Positions 50,301-60,800 of a stretch of 64,000 bases of DNA are shown one piece after another. Numbering within the stretch: the stretch's first letter is position 1; each line of letters begins with the position of its first letter. The notes under the pieces were generated by a model, which made no database searches, was not told where the DNA came from, and worked only from the letters and a program-made list of their open reading frames with translations. The DNA lies in NCBI RefSeq assembly GCF_001949145.1, contig NW_019091362.1, positions 7,120,297 to 7,184,296 on the forward strand, written 5' to 3'. This DNA comes from Acanthaster planci. Its lineage: Eukaryota; Echinodermata; Asteroidea; Valvatida; Acanthasteridae. Both the position numbers and the translations under genes were made by a program.

Positions 50301-53300
50301 AACCCTTCTCTCAGAGACCTGTGACACCTTTATATCCACACTCCAAGACTGCATGAGTCTGGCCAAAAGTGCATACAGCATGTCCTACTCTAACAGCACA
50401 TACAATGAAACGGTAGTTCCTCCTTCGCTGCAGCAGCAGGTGAGCAGTAGGCCTGGTCGGACTCATTTGTCTGTGGCTGACAGGAACACAACATGGCTTT
50501 GCGAAATAGCTGCAGCAGCCATAGGTGTACATGTTATTTTCAGCCATAGTCGTTCAATACAGACGATTCACAATAGTGCACCTCCCAGAGTTTGCAATGC
50601 GTTGTTCAATCACAATGCGTGAAATCTGTAAACCCAAAGGGCGTTTGGAAAGGGTCAATAGATTTCATGCATTGTGATTGGTCAATGTGTTGCAAATTCT
50701 TGGAGGCACTTTACTGTGAAACGCCCGTGTTCATGACATTAGTGTACTGTCAGAATACTTGCAGCTATTCCCGCGTCAGCTTATTTTTTCTTTCTAAAGT
50801 TTGTTTTAGTGCCGAAACCTAAAAACACAGGACAGCTTCTAGTTTAGCTTGAAATTTCCCATTTTTGTTCTCATTATTCAAATGAACGTCTGCAGGTTGC
50901 ATTTACCATATCAAGCGTGAAGGATGAGTCTTCTTGATTTATTAAATTTTATTTGAGTTTTTAGATTTATTTGATGATTTTAACCATGAAAAAGTAGAAG
51001 GAAATATGGCAAAAGATATTACATTCTCATAACTAATCATCATGAACCCTAACCTTCCCTAACCACACAGAATTGAACACCAGTAAAGTGTGTGAATTTG
51101 TGGCATTGGGTACTGTACCCCTAAACTGCTTGTGCTTTAACATGGGTTTAGGCATACCCAAAATAAACAGAGTCCAACAGTTTTTGTACACAGGTTACCA
51201 TATGGAGTTGGAATTTGTGTGAATGTTTGTGGTTCCTAATAAATCACTCTGGGGAGTTAGGGTTAACATTGAAAATACCTGTGACCGACTTGCAACTTTG
51301 TCCATTCACTGAAGACAGATTTTTTTCTGATTCAGTCACACTTATAGTTTGGAATGTTCATACATGGCATGCAAAAGTAGTATATTTTGTCAAGCAGGTA
51401 TTTGCAGACGACCAAGGCATTTTACCAAATAGCCTGTTTCGCTAAGAAGGCAATTTGTTTGCTTATCCAGTCTCTAGTTACTGCATAAAATTGGCCCTTG
51501 TCATAGCACGGAACATGCTTGTTCCCACAGGGTGTACTTCATTTCAAACTGAGCATTTGCAAAAGGTTTCCTTTTTTTATCAACACATCAAACTAAAGCT
51601 CCTGAAATCTTGAATCACTGTTGTGGCTAAGTGTAACGATTGTAAACAATTTTCAGTTGTTTAAAGCACCTTTAAAAACTAAGCTGTGTTATATTTTATA
51701 TATTTCTCGACAGACAAAGAAATCAGCATCAAGATCACATTCTATTGAAGACAGGTAGGAATGTTAAACTCAATGGATGGACAAGCATGTTGTCTTTGGG
51801 CATACGACAGTGGTAGTGTGTTTAATTGGCCTTTATTTAAGGAAACTTCCGGAATTCCCTCAAAACCCTCCAGGGAGCAGGAACTCAGTAACACCTTCAT
51901 TGTTCAGTATGTAATCAGGCCATTCTTTTGTCTGATCTGAAGAATCTAATCTCATCAATGTGATCAATCTTTTGCAATGCTTCATGTTCCGTACAAAGGA
52001 ATATTAATTGGATGGTACTTTTCGCAGGCCTTCAAAACCTCCTTGAATCTCCTAGTGAATTTAAAATGATTTGGGAGTGTTCAGGTAATAATATGAATAA
52101 GTACTTGAAAGCCCTGCTCCAAACCTTCAATCTTGTTGTTACCCAGGTGCAAGGAAAGTCAGTGAAAGATGTAATTTTGATAATGGACCCAGTGGACTTG
52201 ACCAGAGCATTTTTGGTTTGCATTCAATTATCATTGCAGAATATTGTTTTGGGAGGCATTTTTTTCCTCTGAAAAAGAACTGCAGGATTTTGCCTCTTCC
52301 CCACCTAGAAACAATTTTTTTGAGAAATGTACTTCACCAGAAACTTCTTAAACAATTCAATGACTGGATACTGTGTTTTGAACTGTTAAATTCCACTCTG
52401 CTTTTTTGGTTGCGGGCTGCATTTATTTTTCGTGGACAAGTTTTATGAAACACTTTCACCATCTTGTTCCCACCCTCCTTTGCCCATCCCAGGTACCACC
52501 CGCCTCAGAGCAGATCGGGAATCACAACCAAGTATAAAAACTTGGAGGATATCGCTGCCCGTCCCAAGCCTCACAGGACGCGCACCCCACAGAACCAATC
52601 CCTGTCAGCCCCAACGACGCCAACAGCCAGCACTACGCCGACAACACTGAGCGAGTCCGAGGACACCCAAGTGACTGACTCAGGGGATGGCGTCCAGTCA
52701 CAGATGGACGCGATCAGAAAGACGGATAAGAAGGAGACCCTATATAACGTGGCCATGCAGCACCCCTCCATGCAGGAGAAACCCAGGATGTCGACCTTCT
52801 TCTCCAAAATGAAACCCAAGTAAGTGTCCATGCTCCAAATTTCCCGAGAGGTTCTGAGAATAATTTGTAGTAGTTCTCTAACTTATATTTCAGTCACACT
52901 TAATCCATTTTCCACCTTTGGGCATACACAGAATGTTTGTTCTATAGACCAAAACACAGACATTGACATGACTATTTACAAGACTGTTCTGTAACTTGGG
53001 GAGAAGCAGCTCTTTTTGTGAAAAAAATAGGCCAGATTTGTCTTATTAGTCCTATATTCGCATGCCCAGTTTCGTTTAAAATGAAACCATTTTTCTGTCT
53101 CAGTGCATGAAAAGCACAAAGAGCGAGTGTTTTACCGTGTCTCAGGTGTTGGAACTGACACCAAGCTGATTGAAGTACAGATTTCTTGCATTGTATTATG
53201 TGGGAGGTTGTGGCCTAGTGGTTAGGGTTTGTGGCTTCTGATCATAGGGTCAGGGGTTCGAATCCAGCTGGTGGTAGCAAGTCACAAGGGCAAGTCACTT

Positions 53301-56300
53301 CACTAATGTGCCTCTCTCCACCCGGGAGTAAATGGGTACCTGTGAGGGCAGACACGGTTATGTTTAGCAGTTTGTGCTGAAATGGCAGCACTGGGCTAGT
53401 ATATTCCCCAGGGAGCTGAGATGGTTTCAGGAATGTTCAGATGATGTGTGAGCCCAATGTGCAGGGATAATGATAATATAAGCGCCATAAGCGCCTTTGT
53501 GTCGGATACTGGAGCTTTACAAATGCTTTTATTATTATTTACTTTTGGTGGAGTTCAGAATTCATCTATGCACTGAAATCTAGCTTCGTGCATAGCTCAA
53601 ATCCAAGACATTTTATGTCTTCTCTAAAGCTTTTTTTGAATGTTCCTTTCCCCCTCGTCAGCTTTGAAGATGTTCAAAAAGCATCAGAAGATGGCATCAA
53701 CACAGGGTTATTCCTAGACGCCTGCTCCCAAATTGTGGAAATACTTGGTGAGCTCCTTAGATTGCACTTTTGTCTGTGGCTTGTTGTCTTTGTTCCCATT
53801 GCCATTTTTAACCCCTTCGCGACGGGAGATGGCAAGAGCCGCGGCTCTTGGATGAGGATTAGTGCATACCACACATACAGACTATTCACCATGCAGCTGC
53901 TGGTTCAATGGGACCTGCTGATGGACAAAGCCCTCCATTCAGGGCAGACCACAGCCCAGCAGATATGGTCAAAAGAATTACCGGCGCAAAGGGGTTAAAA
54001 ATAATTTGGACACATTTGGCCACAGTCTTAAATGTTTTACCGTGCAGATTCATGCAACAGGACAACTGCTACAAGAAGCAAAATTGCTTGATATTTTCAT
54101 TTGTATGTTGAATAGGCCTATGCACTGATGACTTCAGCGCTTTGTTTGCACATATGCTTTTTCCTATGGAGTGAGTGGGATCTCGTGGTCCACTGACCAC
54201 CATAGAAAAGCACACACGTAAAGAAAGTGTGGTGTCATCAGTACAGAGGTCTGCTATATTCACATGAAGTTTAACGTGAACTCCTTTTTTTTTAGACGCA
54301 ATGGGCTCATCAGCATTTACGCCAGTCAAGATGGACATGAATGGTAATATTAAGGTAAATAGTAACATGACTTCACTATCCCTCAATATTGTTTTAGTAA
54401 TCTGTGACATTTTACGTGAGGGAAAATCTGTCTCCCAGAAGGGTAATTTTTTAAAGTTGCTTTTCTCATACACCCCTCTCAGAAATTACGACAGAAGTAT
54501 TCGACTGATCCGTCGGCTTTCAACACTCTCCAGGCCATCGTCCAGCAGGAAACAAGAAGCAGCACTTACCAACTCAAAAACTCAGCAACAGAGGCACTCA
54601 TGTGGCTCAGGAGGTGCAGAACTCAATACTCATAGGCTTCTGTTCAGTGTTGTAGTCAAGACCATCACAAGACAAGACACAAGACCACGTACAAGACCAG
54701 ACACAAGCAATAGTGTGAACAATGACAAAGGAATGCTTTTGTTGTGGTTCATTTGAATAGCTTGTGGCTTGAATTCATACTGAAGGTCTTATGTGGTCTC
54801 CATTACAACGCTGCTTCTGTTATAACACCACCATTGTAAAGACCCTGATTCGTTGGCGCACGATCTCCCCTCACAATGCAGTATGAGCACCAAGCACAGC
54901 TACTGTTTTGCCTTTGATTTTTTTATGCACAGATTTTGCAGAATTATTACCACAGGGCGTAGGAGATCTAAACATTTTGTGGAAATTTGCATTTTGCACT
55001 GCGATGTGTTGTTGACATATTGCATGTCTCAAAGCCATCCTTACAGAATGTCGATCATTAATCTTTATTCTATTCCATTTGCCAAGAGTTGATGTTGTCC
55101 TCCCCCGTTCATTTCTCGTAGAGCTCTTGAGTTTGTCTGTGCATTCCTGGAGGAGATCATCAAAGGAGAGAAGGACCTCCCCTCAGCCGCAACGGCAGCT
55201 TACAAAAGGTCACTACAGAAATTCCACGGATGGGTCATTCAAGGAGTTTTCTCAGTAAGGAGCATCATTCTAAACTTTATTTCTTTATTAAACGAGGGTG
55301 AAAAAGCCCTACGAAGTATAAACTGATCTCACTAGGGGCCCAGGGGAAGGAGATAATGAAGAAATGTTCAGTTTTAGAGGTGAAAGGAAATTGGAGACTC
55401 CCAGAAAACCCAAGGAATCAGGTAGGGACTATAAGAACTCAGTTCACGTCAGCCTGGGTTGGATTTGAACCTGGGGCTGCTGAAGTGGTAGACGTGGAAA
55501 GTACCACTGCACCAACCTGACGTTCCTTGTGGAAAAAAATCACTGAGGAAGCAACCAGCTCCACACATCGAAAGTTCAGGGTTGGATAAGAGACCCTTGA
55601 GAACAGTGCTTTATCAACAGTGGCTGGGAATGGAAGAAAGGTCAGACCGAATCTATGAGATGCAGCTCTCATTGGCTGAGGTCATTCAAATCTTCACTTT
55701 CTACAACTACAAAGTCACAATTCTAATGTACTTTGATGTGCAAATGCCCTATTAGACTATCACATTCTCTAGCAGTGTCATTTACCACCTTGCTGTCACA
55801 TTACCTGGCCTGACCAGCGCCCTGTGTGAACAATAATGGGAGCTTTTCTTGTGTGTTTTTTAACGAAGCGGGTTGTGTGTCGTCTCTCGTGCATTTTGTT
55901 TGCATGCATTCAGATTAGACCCTTCGCTAAATGCACACTGGGTCCACAACACAAGTGGCATTGATGTGTCAGTTACCCTAGCCTCTTTATTGTTTACTAC
56001 CAAGGTCCTTGTCATGCTGCTGACTTCTGTGATGTAGGATATGATGTTGTGCCTTTGGGCTGAAGATTGCTTTGTCTCCCAAGGGGTTTTACAACATCTT
56101 GTAGTATTAAAGATATCAATATTTTCACTGCAGGGCACGAGAATTCATTCACTAAACATGTTACACGTATCTACCAAGTGAGATAAAAGTCACCAGGGCC
56201 ACCGGATTCAAAAATAAATCGTACAAAATTAAAATTATGCAAAAGGAAGCTACCAACTTTTTCAACCTTGTTATGTCAGTATGTATTATGGATTTCAAAC

Positions 56301-56657
56301 AGAGTGATGTATCGACTTAAAAGAGCTCTGTGCCCTCTATTTTAAGTAACACAGTCCTGGAGACACATTTTGTTGTATCCAGTCACAAGTGTCACTCTGC
56401 CAAAGTGTCAGCAGGCCTGTAGAGTCATAAGTCATAATCTCCAGTATCCATGTGTTCTTCAGCTTGCGGTCCGGGCTGCCCCCTACTATGAAGACTTCAT
56501 GAAATGCCTGCTGCAGAATCCCGAGGACATGGAACGAGGCGGGGAGGTTATTGTCCTGGAAGACATGGCCATAGGCATCCGACCCTTGGGTGCCCTGGTG
56601 AAGGAACTTCAGGACTACTACCACTCAGAGAATCTTGAAAGCCATGTGCAGATATAA
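47334..56657 (+). CDS. PLEKHA8: PLEKHA8/FAPP2: PH domain plus glycolipid transfer domain (whole coding region, 12 exons)
   Basis: Joined exons: 47334-47382, 48547-48663, 49098-49250, 49798-49919, 50284-50439, 51714-51754, 52493-52819, 53662-53747, 54296-54354, 54483-54613, 55122-55254, 56463-56657; 1569 nt, 522 aa (human about 519). The PH domain (about 1-97) keeps the PI4P/Arf1-binding features [15 protein letters not shown] linker with helical and Ser/Thr/Pro-rich parts follows. The glycolipid-transfer domain (about 322-522) keeps Asp364, Asn368, Lys371 ([11 protein letters not shown]), Trp411 (ALMWLRR) and His449 (KFHGWV), the residues that grip the sugar headgroup in GLTP. The family carries glucosylceramide from early to late Golgi (known). 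No GLTP residue loss is seen, so it should be functional. Introns are 0.13-1.27 kb and hold the repeats listed separately. Confidence 0.97.
48547..48663 (+). CDS. PLEKHA8: PLEKHA8 coding exon 2: PH domain
   Basis: [20 protein letters not shown] and [14 protein letters not shown]. Includes the Arg (WQLRWF, human Arg18 equivalent) needed for PI4P binding in FAPP PH domains. Acceptor ttttcccag, donor TTAG|GTAACT. Confidence 0.97.
49098..49250 (+). CDS. PLEKHA8: PLEKHA8 coding exon 3: end of PH domain
   Basis: [16 protein letters not shown] and [18 protein letters not shown], nearly identical to human ([26 protein letters not shown]); the Trp closes the PH fold. Acceptor ttttcctag, donor AAAG|GTACGT. 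Confidence 0.97.
49798..49919 (+). CDS. PLEKHA8: PLEKHA8 coding exon 4
   Basis: [20 protein letters not shown] followed by an Ala/Glu stretch ending [14 protein letters not shown] is identical to the vertebrate block after the PH domain. Phase 1 in, 0 out. Confidence 0.96.
50284..50439 (+). CDS. PLEKHA8: PLEKHA8 coding exon 5
   Basis: [20 protein letters not shown] and [15 protein letters not shown], aligned with human TLLKSTCNTFLKTLEECM. The acceptor at 50282-50283 (aaatag) is used because an earlier AG at 50234 would read into an in-frame TGA. Confidence 0.93.
50561..50727. mobile_element. Fold-back MITE, copy 2
   Basis: Same element as 5466-5636: outer cgattcac / gtgaaacgcc, arms with agagtttgcaatgcgttg and ttgtgattggtcaatgtgtt, loop around gcgtttggaaa. 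Located in PLEKHA8 intron 5. Confidence 0.87.
51714..51754 (+). CDS. PLEKHA8: PLEKHA8 coding exon 6 (41 nt)
   Basis: [13 protein letters not shown] in phase 0, ending in phase 2. A very short exon with good sites (ctcgacag, ACAG|GTAGGA). Its basic/Ser-rich peptide fits the variable linker, and leaving it out would break the frame. Confidence 0.82.
52493..52819 (+). CDS. PLEKHA8: PLEKHA8 coding exon 7: linker
   Basis: 108 codons of mostly disordered linker: a Thr/Pro/Ser-rich block, an acidic stretch, then [13 protein letters not shown], which aligns with human VIPTFFSTMN just before the transfer domain. Higher GC than neighbouring introns. Confidence 0.94.
53201..53540 (+). mobile_element. 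tRNA-derived SINE, family A, well-preserved copy
   Basis: The A box tggcctagtggt and the B box ggttcgaatcc both match the RNA polymerase III consensus exactly. The body includes cacttcactaatgtgcctct and gcagggataatgataatata, and the tail is ATTATTATT. Inserted in PLEKHA8 intron 7 in the sense direction. Its decayed relative is at 5088-5468. Confidence 0.92.
53662..53747 (+). CDS. PLEKHA8: PLEKHA8 coding exon 8: start of GLTP domain
   Basis: [20 protein letters not shown] then CSQIVEIL, matching human FSDIELLEDSGIPTEAFLASC. Acceptor ccctcgtcag, donor CTTG|GTGAGC. Confidence 0.95.
54296..54354 (+). CDS. PLEKHA8: PLEKHA8 coding exon 9: headgroup-binding loop
   Basis: [20 protein letters not shown]: contains the Asp and Asn that bind the glycolipid sugar; the partner Lys is the first codon of the next exon. 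59 nt, phase 1 in, 0 out. Confidence 0.96.
54483..54613 (+). CDS. PLEKHA8: PLEKHA8 coding exon 10
   Basis: [20 protein letters not shown] ... [14 protein letters not shown]. The Trp of ALMWL stacks on the first sugar in GLTP. Acceptor cacccctctcag, donor GGAG|GTGCAG. Confidence 0.96.
54645..54772 (+). repeat. Dispersed repeat with acaagac units, copy 1
   Basis: Begins cagtgttgtagtcaag, continues with imperfect (acaagaccag) units, then aggaatgcttttg ... gttcatttgaatagcttgtg. A diverged copy in the same orientation is at 59419-59557. In PLEKHA8 intron 10; nature unknown. Confidence 0.75.
55122..55254 (+). CDS. PLEKHA8: PLEKHA8 coding exon 11
   Basis: [18 protein letters not shown] and [19 protein letters not shown]; the His of FHGWV is the conserved GLTP His. 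Acceptor tttctcgtag, donor TCA|GTAAGG, phase 0. Confidence 0.97.
55277..55528 (-). mobile_element. tRNA-derived SINE, family B
   Basis: On the minus strand: A box tggtgcagtggt and B box ggttcaaatcc, both exact matches to consensus, then a body of about 170 bp and an aataaagaaataaa tail at 55277-55295. Its body is unrelated to the family A SINEs. In PLEKHA8 intron 11, antisense to the gene. Confidence 0.82.
56463..56657 (+). CDS. PLEKHA8: PLEKHA8 terminal exon
   Basis: [20 protein letters not shown] ... [20 protein letters not shown], then Ile and [12 protein letters not shown] matches human RAAPSYEDF; the terminal helix is as in FAPP2. Acceptor gttcttcag. Confidence 0.97.
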   Translation, partial: LAVRAAPYYEDFMKCLLQNPEDMERGGEVIVLEDMAIGIRPLGALVKELQDYYHSENLESHVQI

Positions 56658-57454
56658 GATCGGACAAGAAACGGTGTCGCATAACTCTACAAAAAAAGGT
56701 CAGTTGCCTTCAGTTCTGACAGTGATTATGCCACATCAACTATCATAAGGTCATTTTTACTTTTGTTGTTGCAATTTTGATGATACTCAGCTGGTTTGCT
56801 TCCCTTCATAGGATCCTCCCCACCTCAGGAAGGATCGATTTCCGTCGTCAACAGGTCACATGCCTTATGTATGGGACATAATTTGGGTATTAAACTTGAC
56901 CAAAAGGGATGAGAAAAAGTGTTGACAGTTCTCTGGGTTGGTCACATTTGTGTTATGTCCACACTCTTCTGTATGTGAATTGACATCCCAGGCTAAGGGT
57001 CACGTCAAGGTCATCGCAAAGTCACTTTTTAATCCAGTACTTGTACTTGGTGATTTGATGTATGTGAATTATATTTTGTCATGCAGAAGTCTGAGAATAG
57101 TGACAAAACTTGAACATATTTTCTTTGCTCTTGTACAGAGGTGATTCGACGGTATACGGTTAAACAGCTATTAGGTGATTTTAAAAATGGAAGAAAACAA
57201 AACTGGAGAAAAATGTCTACCTTATAATTCAGTGAGGCAACACCATTTCTAGAAACCAGTTAATGATGCAGAATAACTGACATTACTCACATACCCCTGT
57301 ATGGATACTTTGTTGTTTGCACAAAAAGGTCACAAATCCTCATGAAAGTAGACTATTGTTCCACATGCATTTGAAAATCCAACATAAATTGTGTCGAACA
57401 TTTTAAATGATTTTATTTTTGCTTAAATGTTGGATGACAGGTTTTTTGCTATTG

Positions 57455-57460
57455 AATAAA
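57455..57460 (+). promoter_or_regulatory. PLEKHA8: Candidate PLEKHA8 polyadenylation signal
   Basis: AATAAA about 800 nt after the stop codon, in AT-rich sequence. A reasonable 3' end, but later AATAAA motifs (for example about 61718) cannot be excluded. Confidence 0.5.
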
Positions 57461-57847
57461 AAATGAGATACAATTGGCAATTTAAATGTAGCTCATCGTC
57501 AGATTTCCTGATTAAATTATTTAGATTAATACTGATCTATCTGTGTAATTTCATCAAAACATTGTTTACAAAGTCAGGAGTCAATTTTCGAGTTTTCCGG
57601 GGTTGGGGGAGATGGCCCATAGATCTATTTTTTAAAAGGAATATTCAATGTTCAGGGAATGAAGAAGGAATCAAGCTGTTAAAGGAACAAAGTAACATTG
57701 GCTGGGATTTGTACCAACTTCAATCCTGCCTTCAATCAATTCTGCTAAAACAAAATCACTAAAATGTCAAAGAGGGATCTTGGGCATGAAGGGGATAGAC
57801 ATTGAGATCATTTATTCATTCTCAAAACAAAAGCTGTTTGTTGGGGT

Positions 57848-57893
57848 GTTTGTTTGTTGGCGTTTGTTTGTTTGTTTGTTTGTTTGTTTGTTT
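57848..57893. repeat. (GTTT)n microsatellite
   Basis: About 11 GTTT units with one interruption (ggcg) near the left end. Confidence 0.95.
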
Positions 57894-60800
57894 AAAAGCT
57901 GCACTAACCTGGCCACAATTTGTTATTGCTCTGAGTGCAAATTGTAAAATGAAAAGCATTTTAATCTTAGTTTGCCTTTACAGATTTGATTATTGGCATG
58001 CTATCACGCTGCATGTACATGTACAGTGTAGTTGTACATTTTAACCACTTGCTGCCGGGTGCTTTTAAAAATGCAGTGCACACATACATGTAAGGGCGAT
58101 TTTCAAGATTTTCAGTTTTCAAAATTCTTCAAAGATTCATCATTTCATTTAATGGACGTTTACTTGCACATGAGTGACTGTTCGGTGGCTACTCTAAGCT
58201 GACAGGTAACCTTCATTGATTCCTGAATATATCAGCCAGGCCTGCCGCCCTGTAAATAGAGCCCAGAATTGTGAGGTGTTGCGTAATTTCCTTTGTCCCC
58301 AGTGAATGCGAGTGGCGTCTTTTGAAACGTTGCTGGCTTAGCATGCAGCGGTGCTTTGTCACTCATCAATTGGGCCCTAGAGCACTTTTGTCAGTGGTGC
58401 TAATCCGCAGGTGCGCTATGCCAAAAACAGTGGTATAAACAGTGACGGATTACCTTTGAAAAATGCAAGGAAAAACAATGATGGCAATTCCTAGCAGCAG
58501 GTCTTTTGTTCCGAGTACAGTCTTTTGTTACACAGACCAGCTCTTTTGTCCCATTTCGGGCACCCTGGCTATGCGTTTAAATCCATGGTGCTCGAAACGG
58601 GGTTCCCCAGCAGCAGGTGGTTAAAGGTACAGTGAAATTGGTCCAGGCAAAGGCGTTGGAGGTTTCTTTATTTTCCCTAATTCTGCTGATCTACAGCTAA
58701 AATATCAGGGATTTTTTTTTTTATTTTCTTGCGTCAAATGAAATTTAGAAATGTCACAAATAGACATTTCACAATGTGCAGTATCATAATTACAGTGCTG
58801 GAGTCTTAAATGGTTTGTCACACACAGGGCAAAATGAATTTCAATTGAATTTATGACTTGTATAAAATTTATACATGCATTCCAGTTCCTTGGAAAGTAC
58901 TTGCTAAAGTCGTATACTATACATAGACAAAACCTTTTATATCAAAGTCGATGACTCTTGCATTTAATTATTTCAGTTATTGTGACTTTGTTTGCAAGAG
59001 GCAGGCATTTTGTGTAATATAGTGTCACAACAGTAAGGAACTCATGTTTTCTTATTGATGCATACTTACCATTTCTGTATTATTGGAGGAACAGCCCATT
59101 GTGCTCTAAAATTGCAAAAGGATTTGCCATTTGCCTACTGACTGGCATTTGCTTAACAAGGACAGATCCTTCTCATGCTTTGTCCCGTGTGCACTAGTAC
59201 CTGTGCATTATTTGACTGGTCAAACATGACAATGTTTGAGAGCGAGCATAACAGGTTATTATCGGCTTTGTCTCTTCATTTTGAGCTCCTTTTGGGAATT
59301 AAGATCACGGAGTTGAAATCCTCTGGTTTATTCCATCAGCTGCTGTAGTACATTGAGTTGCATTGTACATGTATTTATTTTTGTGGTGAATCCATAAAAC
59401 TCCAAAGTGTTTAAGCAACAGTGTTGTAGTTGAGTCCATAGTAAGACCTCTCACAAGGTCCTTCACAAGTCCAGTCACAAGATCAGTGTGAAGTGAAAGG
59501 GTCAACATTGACAGAGGAATGCTTTTGCCACAGTTCATTTGAAAAGCTTGTGGCTTGGCTTAAAACCGAGTGACAAGTCCCACCAAATTACTCCATTTAA
59601 GAAGAACAATTCTGTATTTATAGAATTGATCTAAACCATCAACCAATTGCTTGAAAGGTATGACTGTTTGAGGGGTTGTATTTCATAATGAACTTCCTGC
59701 CATCGGTGTAAATGATGCTCCATCTGTTTAGTGTAGAATGTGGAGTTACACATGTAAAGGGTCCTTGAGCCAAGTCAAGTGAAAGTTTTGAATGGCAAGA
59801 AATCATTAAGTCATTGTGTTTGTTTCACAGTGGGTGGAATACTTAACTTTCAAAAAGGAGACATTGGGAGAGGCTTGTTATGGTATATAAACTTGGTATC
59901 AAGGATTTTGTAGGTATTTGATAGTACCTGATCAGTTTTGATCTGAGCATGATTCTATTCATCTACAACCTCAGCTATGGGTGCCTTTTGTTGGAGTTCA
60001 ATTTGAAGATTAATAACAGTTGTAACTTGTGACGGGGGTTGCATCGATAGATGAACGTGAGGAGACATTATTCTTAAGCTTATTCATACCCAGTGAAATT
60101 CCATCATCTGGTCAAGGCAAATATGTGCACATTTCAACTGACGAACTTAGTCCTGAATGGATATGGACATTACGGTTCACACTTGTGCCATTTATGTGTT
60201 GGGTTTTACACACGACATGTCCAAATTCCTTTTGCCAGTCATGTTGTCAAAAGCTGTGCTCCAAAGACTGGTTGGCGAGTGGCGACAGGCAAGAGAGCAG
60301 TGGGATATCCAGGTCTTGGGTCCAGGGGGACAGAAAAATTGGAATTTTTGTCCAAAAAGAACTGTTCAAATTTTTTGCCAGTTGAAGATCAATCACCACC
60401 CACCCCCCAAAAAAAGTGGTTGTGCCATTTCAAAAGTGCCAAAAAATCGTAAGATGTCTTGAGAAGAGGCTACTGTCCTCCCTGCCCCCCCCGTATGCCA
60501 CTTTAGGAGGGCCCTTTAGTCAACCTAAGCTTGAAATGTACAGTACTAAGGAATCTATAGAAATCAGCAGCCAGTGGCTTCATGCATTTTCCATAAGCAT
60601 ATGCTGTTTTCAGTCATAATCAATTATTTATGAACTGGCCTATTGCTGCCTGCTCCCAGCTAATGGAGAAAAAAGAGTACTATATCCAAATTGGTTTGTC
60701 AATGCGGATTGCTTGCCTGATAACCAGGATTTCAGCCAGCCTTTAAAAATGGGACATCCATGTTTGCCTGGAAGTGAAATACATGGCGTCCAAGTTGCTA

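Noticed and set aside
53250-53275. tRNA gene suggested by ggttcgaatcc
   Set aside because: The body continues as a SINE, there is no proper acceptor stem or anticodon arm, and a related decayed copy exists.
60029-60385. 118-codon plus-strand open frame downstream of PLEKHA8
   Set aside because: No domain or conserved motif; overlapping frames on the same strand are equally long, as expected by chance.
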